A stretch of DNA of 64,000 nt, taken from NCBI GenBank assembly GCA_023896275.1, contig MLDA01000001.1, positions 1-64,000 of the forward strand, given 5' to 3'. This document shows positions 51,543 through 60,674 of the stretch, piece by piece (position 1 is the first letter of the stretch; the number at the start of each line of letters is the position of its first letter). The translations under genes and the position numbers were made by a program. The notes under the pieces were generated by a model. The model was not told the origin of the DNA. It searched no databases and was given only the letters and a program-made list of their open reading frames with translations. Source of the DNA: Kocuria rosea subsp. polaris. GTDB taxonomy: Bacteria; Actinomycetota; Actinomycetes; Actinomycetales; Micrococcaceae.

Positions 51543-51839
51543 TTAACCCCGCACCTCGCCGAAGTGCTCGACGAGCGGGAACGGCTCGTAGAAGTGGTGC
51601 AACAGCTGCTTCCACCGCCCGTACTCGGCCGATCCACGGAATCCTTCCGTGTGATGTTCAACGCTCTCCCACTCGACCAGCAGCAGGTACTTCGAGGTCT
51701 CCTCGAAGCAGCGCAGGAGCCGGACCTCGAGGCATCCCGGCATCGCCGCGATGATCCCCCTGGCTTGGGAGAATGCGGCCTCGAACTCCGCCTCCAGACC
51801 CGGGACGACGGGCAGCACGGCGTGCTCGGTGATGGACAT
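51543..51839 (-). CDS. antibiotic biosynthesis monooxygenase (ABM)-fold protein
   Basis: The 98-residue dimeric alpha-beta barrel type protein has [25 protein letters not shown] and [20 protein letters not shown]-fold proteins include quinol monooxygenases and haem-degrading enzymes; a specific role cannot be assigned. Start ATG 51839 has AAAGGCAGG upstream. It is divergent from the luciferase-like gene with 77 bases between, so the two may share regulation. Confidence 0.85.
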   Translation of the reverse strand: MSITEHAVLPVVPGLEAEFEAAFSQARGIIAAMPGCLEVRLLRCFEETSKYLLLVEWESVEHHTEGFRGSAEYGRWKQLLHHFYEPFPLVEHFGEVRG

Positions 51840-51916
51840 GGGACCTGCCTTTCGCAGCTTCCGCCCCGGCCTCCGCCGGGAATGATTCCGGGTGCCGAAC
51901 GGTTGGCACCAGAGTG

Positions 51917-52924
51917 ATGCCAACCCTATCTGTCCTTGACCTGGCCCCCATTCGCTCCAGCTCCGCCTCCGGCCCGGGCGACGTCGCGGCCTCCTTCGCT
52001 GAATCCGTTGCCCTCGCGCAGGCGGCCGAGGAGCTCGGCTACCGCCGCGTCTGGTACGCAGAACACCACAACATGCCCTCGATCGCCTCGAGCGCGACGA
52101 GCGTGCTGATCGGCCACGTCGCTGGCAAGACCTCCTCCATCCGCCTCGGTGCCGGCGGCATCATGCTGCCCAACCACTCCCCGCTGGTCATCGCCGAGCA
52201 GTTCGGCACGCTCGCGACGCTCTACGGGGACCGCATCGATCTCGGCCTCGGCCGGGCGCCCGGCAGCGACCAGCTGACCTTCCAGGCCCTGCGTCGGGAC
52301 CCCGCCTCGGCTGAGTCCTTCCCCCACGACGTCCTGGAGCTCCAGGCGTACTTCGGCACGGAGTCGCGCATCCGGGGCGTGAACGCCTACCCCGGCTACG
52401 GAACCGAGGTCCCCCTGTACATCCTGGGATCGAGCCTCTTCGGCGCCCAGCTGGCGGCCCAGCTGGGCCTGCCGTACTCCTTCGCGTCCCACTTCGCCCC
52501 GGACGCCCTGCAGCAGGCGGTACGGGTGTACCGGGAGACCTTCCAGCCCTCGGCCCAGCTCGCCGAGCCCTACGTGATCGCGGGCGTCGGCGTCGTCGCG
52601 GCCGACACCAACGCCGAAGCTCAGGAGCTCATGGAAGAGGTGCGCCGCGACCGCGTGCAGAAGTTCCTGGGTCGCAACCGCGCCGAGCCGTTCACCGAGG
52701 AAGAGCTGGACATGGTCATGGCCTCCCCGGGCGGCGAGCAGGTCCTGAAGATGCTCAAGTACACGGCCGTCGGGAACGCGGACGCCGTCGGCGAGTACCT
52801 CACGCGCTTCGCGGAGACCGCCGGCGCGGACGAACTCATCACCGTGCAGTCGCCGATCGAGGCGGACGCCCGCTTGGCATCCCTGCGCATCACGGCCGCC
52901 TCCGTGGGTGCCGCGGCGCTCTAG
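51917..52924 (+). CDS. LLM-class flavin-dependent oxidoreductase
   Basis: The 335-residue luciferase-like TIM barrel belongs to the MsnO8-type group: L-S-V-L-D-L-A-P-I start, [11 protein letters not shown] near 53, and [13 protein letters not shown] near 87. It uses FMNH2 to oxygenate an unknown small molecule. No clear ribosome site precedes the ATG, so a leaderless message is possible. Its stop overlaps the convergent IclR stop in the four bases CTAG. Confidence 0.9.
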   Translation: MPTLSVLDLAPIRSSSASGPGDVAASFAESVALAQAAEELGYRRVWYAEHHNMPSIASSATSVLIGHVAGKTSSIRLGAGGIMLPNHSPLVIAEQFGTLATLYGDRIDLGLGRAPGSDQLTFQALRRDPASAESFPHDVLELQAYFGTESRIRGVNAYPGYGTEVPLYILGSSLFGAQLAAQLGLPYSFASHFAPDALQQAVRVYRETFQPSAQLAEPYVIAGVGVVAADTNAEAQELMEEVRRDRVQKFLGRNRAEPFTEEELDMVMASPGGEQVLKMLKYTAVGNADAVGEYLTRFAETAGADELITVQSPIEADARLASLRITAASVGAAAL

Positions 52925-53778
52925 CGCCGCAGGCGGAGCGCTTCCTCGACCTGCGCGGCCGCGTCCATAAGGCGCGGGAGCAGGCCCACCGCACGATCCT
53001 CGGCGGAGGCCTCGGCCCCCGGCCCGCCGACGCTCATCGACACGTTGAGGGCGGCGACCACCCTCCCGTCGGGTCCGCGGACCGGCACGGCCAGCGAGCT
53101 CAGGCCGCGCTCGAGCTCCTGGTCGACGAGGCACCAGCCCTGCTCGCGCACCCGCGCCAGCTCCGCCCGCAGCTCCTCCGGCTCGGTGATCGTGTTCGGG
53201 GTCAGTGCGGCCAGTTCGCCGCCGGCGCTCAGGCGCGCGACGACGTCGTACTCCCCGCCGGGGCCGCCCGTGCCCCGGCCGGGCTCCGCGCCGAAGGCGA
53301 GCAGCACCCGCCCCATGCTCGTGGCGTACGCGGGGAACCGGGTGCCCACAGAGATGCCGACGCGCATGATGCGGCGGGTGTGCACGCGCGCGACGTAGAC
53401 CACCTGGTCGCCGTCGAGCACGGACACCGACGCGGACTCGCCGACCGCGCCCGAGAGCTCCTCGAGCACCGGCTCGGCCAGCTGCGGCAGGTCGTGGCTG
53501 GAGACGAATGCGTAGCCGAGCCGCAGCACGCGCGCCGTCAGCTCGAAGTGCTTGCCGTCAGTGCGCACGTAGCCGAGGTCGGTCAGGGTCAGCAGGAACC
53601 GGCGGGCCGTCGCGCGCGTCAGGCCCGTCACGCGCGCGACGTCCGTGAGCGTCATGGAGGGGTGCTCGGCGTCGAACGCGCGGATCACGTCCAGGCCGCG
53701 CTCGAGGGACTGGACGTAGTACGACGACGGACTATCGCCCGCCGCTGCCGGCGCACCGGTGTTCGCTGACTCGGTCAT
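52921..53778 (-). CDS. IclR-family regulator, PcaR-like
   Basis: The 285-residue protein has an N-terminal winged helix ([12 protein letters not shown] near 24, [13 protein letters not shown] near 53). A GAF-like effector domain follows with [12 protein letters not shown] and the C-terminal L-A-V-P-V-R-G. The [10 protein letters not shown] pattern and the CoA-transferase neighbours fit the beta-ketoadipate (PcaR/PcaU) subgroup. It is the last gene of the same-strand CoA-transferase operon, 19 bases after subunit B. Confidence 0.9.
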   Translation of the reverse strand: MTESANTGAPAAAGDSPSSYYVQSLERGLDVIRAFDAEHPSMTLTDVARVTGLTRATARRFLLTLTDLGYVRTDGKHFELTARVLRLGYAFVSSHDLPQLAEPVLEELSGAVGESASVSVLDGDQVVYVARVHTRRIMRVGISVGTRFPAYATSMGRVLLAFGAEPGRGTGGPGGEYDVVARLSAGGELAALTPNTITEPEELRAELARVREQGWCLVDQELERGLSSLAVPVRGPDGRVVAALNVSMSVGGPGAEASAEDRAVGLLPRLMDAAAQVEEALRLRR

Positions 53779-53797
53779 GGGACTTCAGGCTACCGAA

Positions 53798-54454
53798 TCA
53801 GGCGCGCGCGAGCTCGATCGGGACGCGGGAGACGAGTTCGTCGAAGCTCGTGCCGTGGGTCGAGCGGACCGTGACGCGGCCGCCGTCGAGCAGGAAGACG
53901 GCCTGCTCCGTGTAGATGCGCGACACGCAGCCCAGGCCGGTCGCCGGGTAGGTGAGCGCCTCGACGAGTTTGGACTCACCCGACTTCGCGAACAGGTTCA
54001 TCATGACCCACGTGGCCTTGGCCCCCGTGGCGAGGTCCATGGCGCCGCCGACGGCCGGGATCGCGTCGGCGGCGCCGGTGTGCCAGTTAGCGAGGTCGCC
54101 GGCGGCGGAGACCTGGAACGCGCCGAGCACGCACACGTCCAGATGCCCGCCGCGCATCATCGCGAACGAGTCGGCGTGGTGGAAGTAGCTGGCCCCGGCG
54201 AGCTCGGTGACGGGGACCTTGCCCGCGTTGATGAGGTCGCCGTCGATCTCCTGCCCAACCGCGGCCGGCCCCATCCCGAGCATGCCGTTCTCCGTGTGCA
54301 GGGTGACCCCCTGCTCGGGCGTGAGGTGGTTGGAGACGTTGGTCGGCTGGCCGATGCCCAGGTTCGCGAACGCGCCGGCGGGGATGTCAGCGGCGACCAT
54401 GCGCGCCATCTCGTCGCGGCTCAGGTGGGCCTCGGTGCTGGTGAACGTCGTCAT
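53798..54454 (-). CDS. pcaJ: 3-oxoacid (3-oxoadipate) CoA-transferase subunit B
   Basis: The 218-residue protein has N-L-G-I-G-Q-P-T-N-V, with the catalytic glutamate in T-E-N-G-M-L-G-M-G-P near 51. It forms the active heterotetramer with subunit A. Assignment to 3-oxoadipate rather than acetoacetate relies on the PcaR-like regulator in the operon. It lies 11 bases downstream of subunit A. Confidence 0.88.
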   Translation of the reverse strand: MTTFTSTEAHLSRDEMARMVAADIPAGAFANLGIGQPTNVSNHLTPEQGVTLHTENGMLGMGPAAVGQEIDGDLINAGKVPVTELAGASYFHHADSFAMMRGGHLDVCVLGAFQVSAAGDLANWHTGAADAIPAVGGAMDLATGAKATWVMMNLFAKSGESKLVEALTYPATGLGCVSRIYTEQAVFLLDGGRVTVRSTHGTSFDELVSRVPIELARA

Positions 54455-54465
54455 GTCCGGGTTCC

Positions 54466-55164
54466 TCACTTCGCCTTCGGTGCCAGCGCCGGGGTGGGCC
54501 CGGAATCGATCCGGACCAGGGTGTCCACGTAGATCCCCGGCGTCACGACGACCTCGGGGTCGATGTCGCCGACGGGCACGACGTCGTCGACTTGGACGAT
54601 CGCGTGGGCCGCCGCCGTCGCCATGACGGGCCCGAAGTTGCGGGCCGTCTTGCGGTAGACGAGGTTGCCGAAGGTGTCGGCGCGCAGGGCCTTGACCAGG
54701 GCGAAGTCGGCCTTGATCGGGGTCTCGAAGACGTGGCCGACGCCGTCGATCACGCGGGTCTCCTTGCCCTCGGCGAGCATCGTGCCGTAGCCGGTCGGCG
54801 TGAAGAAGCCTCCGATCCCGGCCCCGGCGGCACGGAGGCGCTCGGCCAGGTTGCCCTGCGGGACGAGTTCGAGCTCGATCTCGCCGGCGCGGTAGGCGGC
54901 GTCGAAGTGCCACGAGTCCGACTGGCGGGGGAACGAACAGATGATCTTGGCCACGCGCCGCTCCTTGATGAGCAGGGCGAGCCCGGCGTCGGCCTGGCCG
55001 GCGTTGTTGTTCACCACCGTCAGGCCTCTCGCGCCCGATTCGAGCAGCGCGTCGATCAGTTCCATCGGCTGGCCGGCGTTGCCGAACCCTCCGATGAGCA
55101 CTGTGGAACCGTCCCCGACCTGGGCGACGGCGTCGGCGGCGTCTTGTGCGATCCGTGGTGCCAT
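54466..55164 (-). CDS. pcaI: 3-oxoacid (3-oxoadipate) CoA-transferase subunit A
   Basis: The 232-residue protein has the subunit A signature V-L-I-G-G-F-G-N-A-G-Q-P (residues 22-33), N-N-N-A-G near 50 and G-G-F-F-T-P-T-G-Y-G-T near 118. Start ATG 55164 has GGAGGAGAAC upstream. It is the first gene of the three-gene operon. It activates 3-oxoadipate with succinyl-CoA in aromatic degradation. No thiolase or other aromatic-pathway gene is in the window. Confidence 0.88.
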   Translation of the reverse strand: MAPRIAQDAADAVAQVGDGSTVLIGGFGNAGQPMELIDALLESGARGLTVVNNNAGQADAGLALLIKERRVAKIICSFPRQSDSWHFDAAYRAGEIELELVPQGNLAERLRAAGAGIGGFFTPTGYGTMLAEGKETRVIDGVGHVFETPIKADFALVKALRADTFGNLVYRKTARNFGPVMATAAAHAIVQVDDVVPVGDIDPEVVVTPGIYVDTLVRIDSGPTPALAPKAK

Positions 55165-55304
55165 GTTCTCCTCCGACGTGGCGGTGACGTTCCCGGCCGA
55201 GGCCAGCCCCGCGCCCACTACTGCTCGGGGCGGACATCGGGGACGGTCTCTCGGCCTGGGGCATGCACGTCGTTAGCGTGTGTGCGCTATATGAACTTCT
55301 GTAC

Positions 55305-55315
55305 GTTTCGCGAAC
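55305..55315. promoter_or_regulatory. candidate IclR operator upstream of pcaI
   Basis: GTTTCGCGAAC contains the 8-base palindrome TTCGCGAA. It overlaps the -35 position of a possible minus-strand promoter whose -10 is TATAGC, 17 bases on, about 125 bases upstream of pcaI. The IclR gene lies in the operon and could act here; the link is inferred. Confidence 0.3.
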
Positions 55316-55360
55316 ACTTTACCGGATGGGAGGCGGCTGGGGAAGGCCAGCGACTCAGAA

Positions 55361-55415
55361 GCGCAACGACGAGTGGTCGCCTGGAAGGAATCCAGACGAC
55401 CACTCGTCGTTGCGC
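55361..55415 (-). terminator. long inverted repeat after the ECF operon
   Basis: A 19-base perfect arm at 55361-55379 (GCGCAACGACGAGTGGTCG) recurs inverted at 55397-55415. After one mismatch, an inner CTGGA/TCCAG pair surrounds a 5-base loop. It starts 9 bases past the ecfT stop. No T run follows, only TTCTGAG, so it may act as a terminator or as an RNA-stabilising 3' stem. Confidence 0.65.
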
Positions 55416-55423
55416 ACCGCGGG

Positions 55424-56257
55424 TCAGGAACGGTGCAGCGGCCACTCCGCACCGACGGTGTAGCACCCGATGATCGCGGCCACCGTCGCCGCGACGACCG
55501 CCACGTCGAGTCCGGTCACGCGAAGAGAACCGAGCCGAATCTCGCGTCCGCGCGGGTCGATCGTTGCGAAGGTGAAGCCGCGGGCCTCCAGCGCCTCGAC
55601 CGTGGTCCGGACGGACTTCGCCGTGTTGAGGAAGATCGGGTAGAACGCCTTGACGACGATCTTCGCCCAGTGCGCCAGGTGCCGCCAGCCGAGCAAGCCT
55701 CCCTTAACCGGAGGCGCCTCGCGCAGCTGGTACCCCTCCATGACGGTCGAGAACTCCTCGACCAGAATCGGCATCATTCGGTAGCCGTAGCTCACCGCGA
55801 AGGCGACCGCAGGCGGGAAACGCAGGGCCAGCAGGGCGTCGGAGAGCTTCTCGGGGTCGAGCGAGACGAAGGCGGCCAGGCTCACGAGGGAGACGACGCC
55901 AAGCTTGACCGTGACCTCGGTCAGAGCGACGAAGGTCGTGAAGTCGCCCCCGAAGAGGGTTGCCGCCAGGACCAGATAAACGAGTTCGAACCCGAGGCCG
56001 ATGACGAACAGGCCGAGCACGAGCGGGCCCACCCGGGCGATGACGACGAACACGCTCGCGAGCACGAAGAGGCACGCCAGCGTGGTCAGGTTGTGGGTGA
56101 ACCACGGGGCCATCGCGAACATGACGTACCAGCCGATCACGACCCGCGGGTCCATCCGCGAGATCAACCCGCCGCGGGTCGCATAGGCCGTGCGGATGAG
56201 CTCGAGCTTGACCCACTCGACCGAAAGAACGTCGCGTTGCTTGCGCGCGAGCTTCAT
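55424..56257 (-). CDS. ecfT: ECF transporter transmembrane (T) component
   Basis: The 277-residue membrane protein has four to six helices. The coupling-helix motifs contacting the ATPases are visible: G-Y-R-M-M-P near 140-145 and a late E-A-R-G-F (A-R-G type) near 217. ATG 56257 overlaps the ATPase stop as ATGA. With the fused ATPase and the upstream membrane protein it forms an energy-coupling-factor importer, normally for vitamins or metals. Confidence 0.88.
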   Translation of the reverse strand: MKLARKQRDVLSVEWVKLELIRTAYATRGGLISRMDPRVVIGWYVMFAMAPWFTHNLTTLACLFVLASVFVVIARVGPLVLGLFVIGLGFELVYLVLAATLFGGDFTTFVALTEVTVKLGVVSLVSLAAFVSLDPEKLSDALLALRFPPAVAFAVSYGYRMMPILVEEFSTVMEGYQLREAPPVKGGLLGWRHLAHWAKIVVKAFYPIFLNTAKSVRTTVEALEARGFTFATIDPRGREIRLGSLRVTGLDVAVVAATVAAIIGCYTVGAEWPLHRS

Positions 56258-57966
56258 GCCACGACCTCCGCCCGCTCGGCGGCGAACGCGGCCGCGAACT
56301 CGCCCACCGTGAGCGGCAGTGGGGCCATCCCCAACGCCGCCCCCAGCTGGGTGATCTGGGGCGGTACGAGGCGGGCCCGCTCCAGCACGTCGCCGCGGGC
56401 GAAGAGCTCGCGCGGCGTCGTATCGGCGACGACGCGCCCGCCCTCGAGCGCGATCACCCGGGTCGCCCATTCGGCCACCAGGTGCATGTCGTGCGTCGCG
56501 ACGACCGAGCAGGAGATGACGTCGGAGAGATCGGCGAGCATGCCGATCACGTCGTCACGGCTGGCGACGTCGAGCGAGGCGGTCGGCTCGTCGAGCAACA
56601 GCAAGCTGGGTCGCATGGCCAGGCCGATCGCGAGCGTCGCGCGGCGCTGCTGGCCGCCCGAGAGGGTCCGCCCGTCGCGATCGGCGAACTCCGTGAGCCG
56701 CACCCGCTCGAGAATGCCCTCGACGATCTCCTCTAGATCGGGTACGCGCCGCCCGCGCGGGAACAGCCCGACGTCGTCCCGCACCGACGACTTCAGGAAC
56801 ATGCGCTCGGGCTGCTGGTAGAGGTACGCGGCCCGATCGGCGAGCCGATGCGCGCGCTTGCTGCGGGTGTTCTCACCCTCGAGCAGAACGTCGCCCTGGC
56901 GGGGGACCGCGATGCGGGCAAGCAGCTTCATGAGCGTCGTCTTGCCGGCCCCGTTGCCGCCGATGAGGGCGACGCGATCGCCCGCGGCGAGCTCCAGGTC
57001 CAGCCCGGCGATGACCGGCTGCAGGTTGCCGTGCACGCCGCGGTAGCCGTGGTCGACGCCGCACACGCTCGCGACCACTCGGCGGGTGGCGTCATCGTGC
57101 ACCGCGTCCGGGCCGGGGCTAGCGGGGACGACGGCGGCCGCGGTCTGTTCGCGCACGAGCGCCGCCGCCTCGGCGACGGAACGCGGCGTGCCCGCGAGCC
57201 CGAGCCGACGGACCGCGTCGACGATCTGCGGCGCGGGAATGCCGTGCTCGACGAGCTCGCCGGCTCGGGCCAACGCCTCGCGGGTGGGCAGGTGCCACAC
57301 GGGGGCGCCGTCGCTCATGAGCAGCACCGATTTGGCATGCGCGGCGATGAACTCGGCGTGGTGCTCGATCGTGATCACGGTCAGCCCGTGCTCCTCGTTC
57401 AGGGCGACGAGGCGGCGGTAGATCTCCTGGGCGGCGGCCGGGTCGAGTTCCGCAACGGGCTCGTCGACGACAATCACCTCGGGTCGCAGCGCCAATACCG
57501 AGGCCAGGGCCACGAGGTGGGCCTGACCCCCGGAGAGCTGCCACACGAACCGATCGGCCAGGTGGGTGATGCCGAGCATCTCCATCGCCTCCGCGGTGCG
57601 CTCGGCGTGGTCGGGCTGCCCGTAGTTGATGGGACCAAAAGCGACCTCGTCGCGCACGGTCGGACGCACCAGCTGGTTCTGGAAGTCCTGGTAGACGTAG
57701 CCGACCGTCTGCGACAGGGCGGCGACCGAGGACTCGTAGCTGTCGACTCCCCCGATCCTGACCGAGCCCGCGAACTCGCCTGACCAGTAGTGCGGCACCA
57801 ATCCGTTGAACGTCTTGCAGAGCGTGGTCTTGCCGGACCCGTTGCCGCCGACGACAGCCACGAAGTCGCCGCGTTCGATCGTGAGATTCACGTTGCGCAG
57901 CGTGTCCGCGTCTGCGCCGGGGTAGCGGAAGCTGAGCTCCGCGACCTCGATGACGTTCTCGCTCAT
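56254..57966 (-). CDS. ecfA: ECF transporter ATPase, two ABC domains fused
   Basis: The 570-residue protein contains two complete ABC ATPases. The first has G-G-N-G-S-G-K-T-T (about 41), L-S-G-G-Q-A-H and Walker B V-I-V-V-D-E-P. The second has G-G-N-G-A-G-K-T-T (about 343), L-S-G-G-Q-Q-R-R and L-L-L-L-D-E-P. It corresponds to EcfA1 and EcfA2 joined in one chain, as in YkoD/CbrD-like modules. It overlaps both neighbours by ATGA, so S, A and T components are translated as a unit. Confidence 0.93.
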   Translation of the reverse strand: MSENVIEVAELSFRYPGADADTLRNVNLTIERGDFVAVVGGNGSGKTTLCKTFNGLVPHYWSGEFAGSVRIGGVDSYESSVAALSQTVGYVYQDFQNQLVRPTVRDEVAFGPINYGQPDHAERTAEAMEMLGITHLADRFVWQLSGGQAHLVALASVLALRPEVIVVDEPVAELDPAAAQEIYRRLVALNEEHGLTVITIEHHAEFIAAHAKSVLLMSDGAPVWHLPTREALARAGELVEHGIPAPQIVDAVRRLGLAGTPRSVAEAAALVREQTAAAVVPASPGPDAVHDDATRRVVASVCGVDHGYRGVHGNLQPVIAGLDLELAAGDRVALIGGNGAGKTTLMKLLARIAVPRQGDVLLEGENTRSKRAHRLADRAAYLYQQPERMFLKSSVRDDVGLFPRGRRVPDLEEIVEGILERVRLTEFADRDGRTLSGGQQRRATLAIGLAMRPSLLLLDEPTASLDVASRDDVIGMLADLSDVISCSVVATHDMHLVAEWATRVIALEGGRVVADTTPRELFARGDVLERARLVPPQITQLGAALGMAPLPLTVGEFAAAFAAERAEVVA

Positions 57967-58871
57967 CGCCGACTCCCGCGCTCGGTGCGGTTCTTGCGCC
58001 AGACTGCGAAGAGGATCGAGGCGATCACGAGCAGAACGACGGCGGCGCCGGCCCCCACCCAGAGGAACGTGTCGCCGTACTCGCCGAGGAAGTCGGGCTC
58101 AAAGACGCCGAAGGACATGTCGACGGCCTCGAGGAAGGCGAAGACGAAGGAGCCCAGGCCGGCGAGCACCGCGACCGCGACGAACCAGAAGGCCTTCGGC
58201 GCCTCGCCCGGGAACGGTTTGCCGGGCTCGCGGGGCTGCAAACCGAGCAGCGGCTCGAGCTTCCCATAGAGTTCGGGCACGAGCCAGAGGGCAGGGATCG
58301 CGCCGAAGAGAATGCCGGAGATGATGACGTCGACGCCGAACCCGAGAGACTCGAGGAAGAGGATCGACTGGGGCAGGCCCTCGACGAATTCGGCGTCCTC
58401 GACGCCGATCCACACCTTTGCGAGGTCGACGACGGCGGAGAGGAACTTGTCGATACCCACGATGAGGAGGGCCCCGAAGATGAGCTGTCCCCGACTGCGC
58501 GGGTTACGGATGATCGAGCCCGCGATGTAGATGGCCAGGAACATCTGAATGAAGCCCTCCACCTCGGCCAGCCCGGAGAAGTCCCCCATGAGCAGGTCGG
58601 TGAAGACGATCTCGCCGAGCGGCGCGCCGAGCGCCACCCAGAACGGGCTCACGAGCGCGGCGAGCGTCAGCGGGATGAAGACGAAGTAGCTGACTGAGAA
58701 GTCGACGGGCCCGATCGACACGTCGGGGACGACCTCCAGGATGATGTTCGAGAGCCCGAACAGGGCCATCGACAGCACGAAGATCATGAGGTTCTGCGGC
58801 GTGGAGGCGCCCGTTCCGCCCGCGCCGCGCAGTTCTCCGCGGCGCTCGTCGATTCCAAGGGTGGTGCTCAT
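57963..58871 (-). CDS. membrane protein, probable ECF substrate-binding (S) component
   Basis: The 302-residue protein has seven or so hydrophobic segments. The central part (about 35-205) has S-component features: Y-F-V-F-I-P-L-T-L-A-A-L-V, G-A-P-L-G-E-I-V-F-T-D and a duplicated-looking helix set. One further helix pair lies near the C-terminus (about 232-290). It is longer than the usual 180-residue S components, which points to an extra membrane domain. Position just upstream of the fused ATPase supports the role. The ligand is unknown; the HAD hydrolase upstream suggests a phosphorylated or nucleoside-like compound (inference). Confidence 0.7.
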   Translation of the reverse strand: MSTTLGIDERRGELRGAGGTGASTPQNLMIFVLSMALFGLSNIILEVVPDVSIGPVDFSVSYFVFIPLTLAALVSPFWVALGAPLGEIVFTDLLMGDFSGLAEVEGFIQMFLAIYIAGSIIRNPRSRGQLIFGALLIVGIDKFLSAVVDLAKVWIGVEDAEFVEGLPQSILFLESLGFGVDVIISGILFGAIPALWLVPELYGKLEPLLGLQPREPGKPFPGEAPKAFWFVAVAVLAGLGSFVFAFLEAVDMSFGVFEPDFLGEYGDTFLWVGAGAAVVLLVIASILFAVWRKNRTERGSRR

Positions 58872-58912
58872 GTCCGGATCTCTCTTTCGCAGGTGGGGGA
58901 AGTGATGGAGGG

Positions 58913-60550
58913 TCAGTAGGCGAGGGACGGGACGGCGCCCATCAGCCGCGCGAGCTCGCCGGCGTCGTCGACGATGTCGGTCGCGATCCCCTCGGCGAGG
59001 GCCGCGTCCAGCGCGGAGTCCGCGGTGCTGCCGCCTCGCACGAGCACGCGGCGGGTGATGCCGCACGCGTGGGCGGCGACGGCGTCGTTCTGGGGTTTAT
59101 CGCCGTAGAACCAGCTCAGGTTCGGGTCCGCGGCGGCGATCGTCAGCGCCTCGCGCACCAGGGCCGCGTCCGGCTTGCGCGCTCCGGCCTCGTCGGAGCA
59201 GACGTAGGCGGCGATCAGGTGGTCGACGCCGTGCTCCGCGCACACGGCGCGTACCGCGCGGCCGCTCACGGTGTTGGAGACGACGACGACGGGGCGCCCG
59301 GCGGACGCGCACGCCTCGAGCAGCGCCGCGACACCTGCACGCAATGCGCGGCGGGACTTGGCCTGACCGTAGCGGGCCATGATGTCGTGAGCCTCGGCGG
59401 TCAAAACGGCGCGTTGGCGCTGGCCGAGCCCGGCGCCGAACCAGTCGCGCCAGAACGTGGCGGCGTCGACCTCGGGGATGTGCGGTTCCGCGCTTGGCCC
59501 GGAGCCGGCCGCCCGTTTGAAGTCGCGGTAGGCCGCCCGTGCCGCCTCGATGCGCTCGAGCACGCCGGCCGCGTCGGGTCCAGCCTCGCGCCCGGCCAGC
59601 AGGTCCGCGAGCCAGCCGGCGAACCGGGCCATCGCCTGCGGGTCCGCGGCCGAGGCCGAGATGACGCCGCCGTGGTCGATGAGCAGGGCACCCCGGCCGG
59701 TCTCGGGTGATGCCGTCGCGTGCCCGCCCGCGGCTTCCCACACCGCAGACTCCGGCGCGAGCGTCGTCGCACTCTGGGCTGCGCGAAGCGCAGCGGCCAG
59801 CCCCTCAGGCGTCGCGAAGACAGCGTCGGGGGTGTCGGCGACGGCGAACGGCGGCTCGTCCGTGTGATGGCTGCGTGTGAGCACGACGGCGGCGACACCC
59901 GCACGGCGTCCGGCGACGACGTCGCGGTCCTGCGTATCGCCGACGTACCAGCAGCGCTCGGGCGCGACGCCGAGGCCCTGAGCCGCGAGTTCGATGATGC
60001 CGGGGTGGGGCTTGCGCAGGCCGACCTCGTCGGAATAACACTGGATGCCGAACCTGCCCTCGAGGCCGTGGTCGGCGAGGATGCGGCGGTGGCTGCGGCC
60101 CGAGTGCGCGTTGGAGACGATCCCGACGGGGATGCCGCGGGCGTCGGCGATGTCGAGCAGCTCGCGGATGCCGGGGCGGAGATCGTGCGCGGAGAGGGTG
60201 GTATTCAGCTCGGCCAGTACATCCGAGGCCTCGGCGGTCAGGAGGGCGCGGGCCGGGGCCGGCAGGTCCGCGGCGAGGAAGTCCGCGACCACTTCACGCG
60301 GACCCATCTCCGTCGGGGCGAGACGGCGGCTCTGCGCGTGCTTCCAGTGCTTGAGCGCGGTCAGCCCGGCGTCGAGGGACCGGCGCAGGCCCGCCCGGTC
60401 GGCCGGCAGGTGGGCGCGTTCGAGGCGGTCCGCGAGGGAGGCGACCAGGCGATCGCGGCCGTCGGGGTGTTTCCGGGTTTCGAAGATGACCCCGCCGAAG
60501 TCGAGCAGCAGGGCATCTGGAACGTTCCGGAGTGCGTGTTCTCTGTTCAT
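58913..60550 (-). CDS. tandem two-domain HAD-superfamily hydrolase
   Basis: The 545-residue protein has two HAD units. The first has L-L-L-D-F-G-G-V-I (about 16), V-S-N-A near 148, R-K-P-H-P and G-D-T-Q-D-R-D. The second has L-L-I-D-H-G-G-V-I (about 288), V-S-N-T, R-K-P-D and G-D-K-P-Q-N-D. In both, motif I reads D-x-G in place of D-x-D, so the general acid Asp is missing and phosphatase activity in either domain is uncertain. Start ATG 60550; the ribosome site is weak. It is the first gene of the HAD-ECF operon, divergent from lacI. An operator palindrome lies within its first codons and another upstream. Confidence 0.82.
   Translation of the reverse strand: MNREHALRNVPDALLLDFGGVIFETRKHPDGRDRLVASLADRLERAHLPADRAGLRRSLDAGLTALKHWKHAQSRRLAPTEMGPREVVADFLAADLPAPARALLTAEASDVLAELNTTLSAHDLRPGIRELLDIADARGIPVGIVSNAHSGRSHRRILADHGLEGRFGIQCYSDEVGLRKPHPGIIELAAQGLGVAPERCWYVGDTQDRDVVAGRRAGVAAVVLTRSHHTDEPPFAVADTPDAVFATPEGLAAALRAAQSATTLAPESAVWEAAGGHATASPETGRGALLIDHGGVISASAADPQAMARFAGWLADLLAGREAGPDAAGVLERIEAARAAYRDFKRAAGSGPSAEPHIPEVDAATFWRDWFGAGLGQRQRAVLTAEAHDIMARYGQAKSRRALRAGVAALLEACASAGRPVVVVSNTVSGRAVRAVCAEHGVDHLIAAYVCSDEAGARKPDAALVREALTIAAADPNLSWFYGDKPQNDAVAAHACGITRRVLVRGGSTADSALDAALAEGIATDIVDDAGELARLMGAVPSLAY
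60517..60530. promoter_or_regulatory. operator copy inside the 5' end of the HAD gene
   Basis: CTGGAACGTTCCGG contains the perfect palindrome GGAACGTTCC. The identical 14-mer occurs inverted at 60606-60619, 89 bases away. It lies about 20-34 bases inside the HAD coding region, which suits a roadblock or DNA-looping site for the adjacent LacI protein. Confidence 0.68.
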
Positions 60551-60605
60551 GCCGTCGACGCTATGCGGGGCCCGCGTCCAGCGGGGCAACGGGAGGTTAA
60601 CGAAA

Positions 60606-60619
60606 CCGGAACGTTCCAG
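60606..60619. promoter_or_regulatory. operator in the HAD/lacI divergent promoter
   Basis: CCGGAACGTTCCAG is the exact reverse complement of the copy at 60517. It lies 56 bases from the lacI start and about as far from the HAD start. A CG-centred palindrome is typical of LacI/GalR operators. Confidence 0.75.
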
Positions 60620-60674
60620 TACCGCCGAGCCCGGAGCGCGCCGCCGAGGTCCCGCACCTGATAGAAAGTAGGTG

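Noticed and set aside
55165-55360. Possible small gene between pcaI and the ECF operon hairpin
   Set aside because: Short frames here lack a ribosome site, and the region is better explained as the pcaI promoter.
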